Shown here one piece after another: positions 4,309-8,079 of a stretch of 8,079 nt of DNA. Positions within the stretch are counted from its first letter, which is position 1. Each line of letters starts with the position of its first letter. The stretch comes from Rickettsiales bacterium (GTDB taxonomy: Bacteria > Pseudomonadota > Alphaproteobacteria > Rickettsiales > Deianiraeaceae). A program made the translations under genes and the position numbers. The stretch lies in the NCBI GenBank assembly GCA_947424985.1, contig CANDYN010000049.1, forward strand, positions 1 through 8,079, in the 5' to 3' direction. The notes beneath the pieces were generated by a model that was not told where the DNA came from, ran no database searches, and saw only the letters and a list, made by a program, of their open reading frames with translations.

Positions 4309-6795
4309 ATGTTAAAAAGAGTCGCAAAATTGTTTATAAAGGACGATAGTCAAAAGTTTATTCAAAAAGCCAAGAGAAGCGTTGAGGCGATAAACTTATT
4401 AGAGCAAGATTTGATTGGCTTGAGCGACGTGGAAATAAAAGAAAAAAGCCTTAATTTACAAGCTGAAGTTTTAAGTGGAAAAAGCTTGGAATCTGCATTA
4501 CCACTAGCTTTTGCGCTTGTTCGTGAGGCGGGGAAAAGAACGCTTAAAATGCGACATTTTGACGTTCAGCTGATAGGCGGAATGGCATTATTTGAGGGAA
4601 ATATTGCGGAAATGAAAACAGGGGAGGGTAAAACGTTTGTCTGTACGCTTTCAGCATATCTTAACTCTCTTCAAAAAAAAGGCGTACATATCGTTTCTGT
4701 GAACGATTATTTGATAAAAAGAGATTTCGAGTGGATGCGTCCGATATACGATTTTTTGGGTATTTCAGTTGGATGTGTAACGGACGAAATCAAGCACGAC
4801 GATAAAGTTGCGGCGTATAATTGCGATATTGTTTATGTAAATAACTCAACACTTGGATTTGATTATTTACGAGATAACATGAGAAGTTTTGGCGAAGCAT
4901 CTTTTTTTCAAAATGCAAAATTTAATTATGCAATTGTTGATGAGGCAGATTCAATTTTAATTGACGAAGCAAGGACGCCTCTGATAATTTCCGGTCCAAG
5001 TGTTCAAAATTCCGAAATATATATTGCAATTGACAAAATTGTTCGAAAGCTCGCGAGTGATTGTTATACGATCGTTGAAGATGAAAAAAGCGTTCACTTG
5101 ACTGATGTTGGGGTTGACGAGCTTGAAAAAACTCTACGAGCAAAAGGTATGATACAAGGGGACTTGTATAGCGCAGATAACCATAAAATTGTAAATCATT
5201 TGCAACAGGCGCTAAGGGCTCATACAACTTTTGTTCGAAACAAGGAATATCTTGTAAAAGACGGAAAAATAATGATAATTGATGAGCTAACCGGAAGGAT
5301 CCTTGATGGAAGGCGATATTCTGAGGGTTTACATCAGGCACTTGAAGCGAAAGAGGGCGTTGAAATCCAAAAAGAAAACCAAACCCTTGCGTCAATTACA
5401 TATCAAAATCTATTCAGAATGTATAAAAAACTTTCCGGAATGACGGGAACGGCAAAAACGGAGGAAAAGGAATTTTCTGATATATATCACATAAAAGTTA
5501 TTGAAATTCCAACAAATAAGCCTGTTGTGAGAAAAGATTTTGAAGATCTTGTATTTTTAAGCATGGAGGATAAAAATAACGCGATAGTTGAAAAAGCAAA
5601 AGAGCTTAATGAAAAAGGACAGCCGGTCTTAATTGGAACTGCAAGTGTTGAATATTCAGAAAATTTATCAAAAATATTTACAAAAAATAAAATCAAACAT
5701 GAGGTTTTGAATGCCAAAAACCACCAAAGAGAGGCGAAAATTATTGCAAATGCCGGGCGACTTGGTGCGGTTACAATTTCAACAAATATGGCTGGACGTG
5801 GAACTGATATAAAACTTGGTGGAAATTTAGAAATTGAACTTGAAAAATTTCTTGAAAAACCAAGATCAGAAGCGGAAATAAATGCAAAAACAATAGAACT
5901 TGAAGTTCAAATTGAGCGCGAGAGATTGCAAGTGTTGAGTGCCGGTGGACTTTATGTTTTGGGTGCTGAAAGATATGAAAGCAGGCGGGTTGATAATCAG
6001 CTTCGTGGTCGAAGCGGGAGACAGGGCGATGTTGGGGCGAGTCAGTTCATGCTTTCACTCGATGATGACTTATTAAGGATCTTCGGAGGTGAAGGGGTAA
6101 AAAAAATAGTTTCCCGCCTTGGCTTTAAAGCTGGCGAATCTATGAATCATTCGATGCTTACTCGTGTTATAAGATATTCGCAAAAACGTATTGAATCCAT
6201 GAATTACGATATGAGAAAATCAGTTGTTCGATATGATGATATCTTAAACGAACAAAGGGTGTATATATATGAAAGACGAAATTCTTTTATGGAGGACGGT
6301 GATATTTTCAATAAAATTAAGATTTTGTGTGAAGATTTTGTAAATGATGCAATGGAAGAACATGAAATTCCTCAGGGGCAAAACCTGATGCATAATCAAT
6401 ATTTTATTGATAAGGTTTATGAAAATTTTAGAGCTGATTTACAGGATAAATCAAAGTTTTCGGATGAAAATTTTAAAACACCTGAGCTTGCGATGAATGA
6501 ACTTTATAAGCTTTGTGAGGAAAAAATCAATGAGGATATTATCAAGCATGGAGGTGAAATTGTTCAGCATGTTGCTTTAAATATTGCTCTTGGAATAATT
6601 GATCAAATGTGGCGTGAGCATTTATCACTTATGGCATCGATTAAAGATGGGATACATCTGCGTTCTTACGGACAAAAAGATCCTTTGAGTGAATATAAAA
6701 TGGAATCTTACAAGAATTATGATATTATGATAAAAACAATTAATGCTTTGACTCTGAGAAGATTTATGTCTTTTGAATTACACGATTCTGTATAA
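4309..6795 (+). CDS. secA: protein translocase ATPase SecA
   Basis: SecA is the motor that binds unfolded preproteins and drives them through the SecYEG channel at the cytoplasmic membrane using ATP. At 828 aa it carries the full core: nucleotide-binding domain 1 with Walker A GEGKT (residues 105-109) and DEAD (211-214), followed by IDEARTPLIISG. The preprotein-crosslinking domain is inserted after this. The second nucleotide-binding domain has TNMAGRGTD (492-500) and RGRSGRQGD (566-574). A helical scaffold/wing region ends with IDQMWREHLSLMASIKDGI. The protein stops soon after, at RRFMSFELHDSV. It lacks the C-terminal linker and Cys-rich zinc motif that bind SecB and phospholipids in many proteobacteria. 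The ATG at 4309 matches the family's usual N-terminus; only a weak GAGAG lies 14 bases upstream. It ends three bases before the aspartate kinase start, so the two are co-transcribed. Confidence 0.97.
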   Translation: MLKRVAKLFIKDDSQKFIQKAKRSVEAINLLEQDLIGLSDVEIKEKSLNLQAEVLSGKSLESALPLAFALVREAGKRTLKMRHFDVQLIGGMALFEGNIAEMKTGEGKTFVCTLSAYLNSLQKKGVHIVSVNDYLIKRDFEWMRPIYDFLGISVGCVTDEIKHDDKVAAYNCDIVYVNNSTLGFDYLRDNMRSFGEASFFQNAKFNYAIVDEADSILIDEARTPLIISGPSVQNSEIYIAIDKIVRKLASDCYTIVEDEKSVHLTDVGVDELEKTLRAKGMIQGDLYSADNHKIVNHLQQALRAHTTFVRNKEYLVKDGKIMIIDELTGRILDGRRYSEGLHQALEAKEGVEIQKENQTLASITYQNLFRMYKKLSGMTGTAKTEEKEFSDIYHIKVIEIPTNKPVVRKDFEDLVFLSMEDKNNAIVEKAKELNEKGQPVLIGTASVEYSENLSKIFTKNKIKHEVLNAKNHQREAKIIANAGRLGAVTISTNMAGRGTDIKLGGNLEIELEKFLEKPRSEAEINAKTIELEVQIERERLQVLSAGGLYVLGAERYESRRVDNQLRGRSGRQGDVGASQFMLSLDDDLLRIFGGEGVKKIVSRLGFKAGESMNHSMLTRVIRYSQKRIESMNYDMRKSVVRYDDILNEQRVYIYERRNSFMEDGDIFNKIKILCEDFVNDAMEEHEIPQGQNLMHNQYFIDKVYENFRADLQDKSKFSDENFKTPELAMNELYKLCEEKINEDIIKHGGEIVQHVALNIALGIIDQMWREHLSLMASIKDGIHLRSYGQKDPLSEYKMESYKNYDIMIKTINALTLRRFMSFELHDSV

Positions 6796-6798
6796 AAT

Positions 6799-8022
6799 AT
6801 GGCGATAATCGTTCAAAAATTCGGCGGAAGCTCCCTTGCGGATATAAACTGTATAAGGGGCGTCGCGGAAATAATAAAACATGAAGCGTTAAAAGGTAAT
6901 CAAGTTGTAGCTGTCGTTTCTGCTATGTTTGGAAATACGGATAATTTACTTCAAATGTGTCGTGAAATCCGTCCCGCTATTGATAATCAAGCAGTTAGCG
7001 AATACGATGTTGTGATTTCAAGTGGAGAACAAATCGCAGCTGGACTTGTTTCTCTTGCACTTCAAAATATTGGAATTGCCGCTATGTCCCTTGTTAATTG
7101 GCAAATAAAACTTAGAACTGACTCTTCTCATACAAAAGCTAGGATTGAATCTCTTGAAAATGCGAATGAAATACTTAAAATTTTAGCTTCTGGAAAAGTT
7201 ATTATAGTTCCAGGGTTTCAGGGGATATCTAAAAACGATAGAATTACAACGCTTGGACGTGGTGGATCCGATACATCAGCAATTGCTATTGCTATCGCAC
7301 TTTCGGCGGAAAGGTGTGATATTTATAAAGACGTCGATGGAGTTTATACTGCCGATCCGAAAATTTGCACTAAAGCAAAAAAAATTGACCACTTATCTCA
7401 CGAGGAAATGCTTGAGCTTTCTTCGACAGGATCTAAGGTTTTACAAACTCGTGCAGTTGAGATTGCAATGAGGCATAATTTTGATATTTATGTTCGCTCA
7501 ACTTTTAAACTGGATAACAAAGGGACGGTGATTTCAAGTAAGAATATAGCTAAAAGCAATACTATATGCGGAATTTCGCATACCTTAAAAGAAGTAATGT
7601 TTAGTATTACAGAAATTGAAAACTTTGTAGCTTTTTTTGATATTTTTCTTGAAAATCTTGAAAAGGAAAATATTGAAATTGACATGATAATAAATAATGA
7701 ATATGAAAAAAATGGACTTGAGCTCGGCGATTTAACTTTTGCTGTTTTGGATTCAGAGGTTTTACGTCTTGAAAAAATTATTGCAAAAATGAAAGATTTG
7801 TTTAAATTTCAAACGACAGTTAATCGTGAGGTTGCAAAAATATCTATTATTGGTGCAAAAATAGATAGTGAAAAAGGTATTGCAGCTAAAATGTTTCATG
7901 TTGTTTCAAAACATTCAATTCAAACACTTGCAATTAGTACATCAAATATCAAGGTTTCAATTCTTGTTTCATCGATCTTTGCAGAGCTTGCAATACGAGT
8001 TATTCATGATGAGTTTTTTTGA
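6799..8022 (+). CDS. lysC: aspartate kinase
   Basis: Cytoplasmic enzyme that phosphorylates L-aspartate to aspartyl-4-phosphate (EC 2.7.2.4), the first step to lysine/diaminopimelate, threonine and methionine. It is a single-function enzyme of 407 aa, the usual length for the class with a kinase domain and a C-terminal pair of ACT domains. The kinase domain shows KFGGSS (residues 7-12), SSGEQIAAG, TTLGRGGSDT (150-159) and KDVDGVYTADP (177-187). The C-terminal region (about 265-407) contains the ACT-type stretch ISIIGAKIDSEKGIAAKMF followed by LAISTSNIKVSILVS, the usual site of feedback inhibition by lysine and/or threonine. The regulatory half is rather divergent (Asn in STSNIKVS, where Glu is common), so its effector cannot be predicted. 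It starts 3 bases after the secA stop without a visible ribosome-binding site, which suggests translational coupling. TGA ends it. Confidence 0.95.
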   Translation: MAIIVQKFGGSSLADINCIRGVAEIIKHEALKGNQVVAVVSAMFGNTDNLLQMCREIRPAIDNQAVSEYDVVISSGEQIAAGLVSLALQNIGIAAMSLVNWQIKLRTDSSHTKARIESLENANEILKILASGKVIIVPGFQGISKNDRITTLGRGGSDTSAIAIAIALSAERCDIYKDVDGVYTADPKICTKAKKIDHLSHEEMLELSSTGSKVLQTRAVEIAMRHNFDIYVRSTFKLDNKGTVISSKNIAKSNTICGISHTLKEVMFSITEIENFVAFFDIFLENLEKENIEIDMIINNEYEKNGLELGDLTFAVLDSEVLRLEKIIAKMKDLFKFQTTVNREVAKISIIGAKIDSEKGIAAKMFHVVSKHSIQTLAISTSNIKVSILVSSIFAELAIRVIHDEFF

Positions 8023-8029
8023 TTAAAAC

Positions 8030-8079
8030 ATGGAGAATATTTGTATAAAGGATATAATTTTAACAAAAAATCAATCAAG
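8030..8079 (+). CDS. possible start of the next gene (partial, cut by window end)
   Basis: An ATG at 8030, seven bases after the aspartate kinase stop, opens a frame that stays open to the end of the window and encodes MENICIKDIILTKNQS. The close spacing fits a third gene in the secA-aspartate kinase transcription unit. Sixteen residues are too few to assign a family, and no ribosome-binding site is visible, although none of the neighbouring genes has a strong one either. Confidence 0.35.
   Translation, partial: MENICIKDIILTKNQS

Noticed and set aside
4922..5395. 157-aa open frame on the minus strand
   Set aside because: It lies wholly inside secA, whose motifs are certain; the composition looks like a shadow frame and there is no separate promoter.
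2337..8022. Alternative code in which TGA is a sense codon
   Set aside because: No in-frame TGA interrupts the conserved parts of any gene, TGG encodes Trp, and the TGA stops fall at normal protein ends close to the next start.
1..8079. CRISPR array, insertion sequence or integration site next to the tRNA
   Set aside because: No regularly spaced repeats, transposase or integrase frames, or duplicated tRNA 3' end were seen.

Overview
This 8.1 kb window looks like a chromosomal segment of an AT-rich bacterium. RecA, SecA and aspartate kinase all resemble proteobacterial forms, and the SecA stretch around 'KMRHFDVQLIGGMALFEGN' resembles alphaproteobacterial SecA. An alphaproteobacterium (perhaps a Rickettsiales-like or other small-genome lineage) is therefore my tentative guess, not a firm assignment. 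The standard bacterial code fits: TGG encodes Trp in several proteins, and TGA closes two genes just before the next gene begins. Upstream of the start codons, strong Shine-Dalgarno sequences are rare.

Layout: a tRNA-Cys(GCA) gene with encoded CCA (41-116) is followed 12 bases later by a 736-aa fusion of a SulP anion transporter, a STAS-like segment and a beta-carbonic anhydrase (129-2339). Next come recA (2412-3530), a bidirectional terminator hairpin (3558-3582) and a convergent 73-aa gene of unknown function (3591-3812, minus). The stretch 3813-4308 is the most interesting part. It holds two apparent minus-strand non-coding RNAs, each with a TTGACT -35 element and a terminal U-run. One is about 174 nt with its two ends base-paired, which is 6S-RNA-like in size. 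The other is about 73 nt, whose 5' end reads like the 16S rRNA anti-Shine-Dalgarno tail and whose 3' arm is a perfect Shine-Dalgarno sequence. Downstream, secA (4309-6795) and an aspartate kinase gene (6799-8022) form a tight pair with a 3-base gap. A possible next gene starts at 8030 and runs off the window.

Functionally, the protein genes are mostly core: bicarbonate/anion uptake and CO2 hydration, recombination, the protein export motor, and entry into lysine/threonine/methionine (and diaminopimelate) synthesis. Nothing in the window is a mobile element, CRISPR array or phage gene. The candidates for undescribed biology are the two intergenic RNAs, especially the short RNA that carries both ribosome-binding complementarity motifs, together with unusual residues in the DNA-binding loops of RecA.
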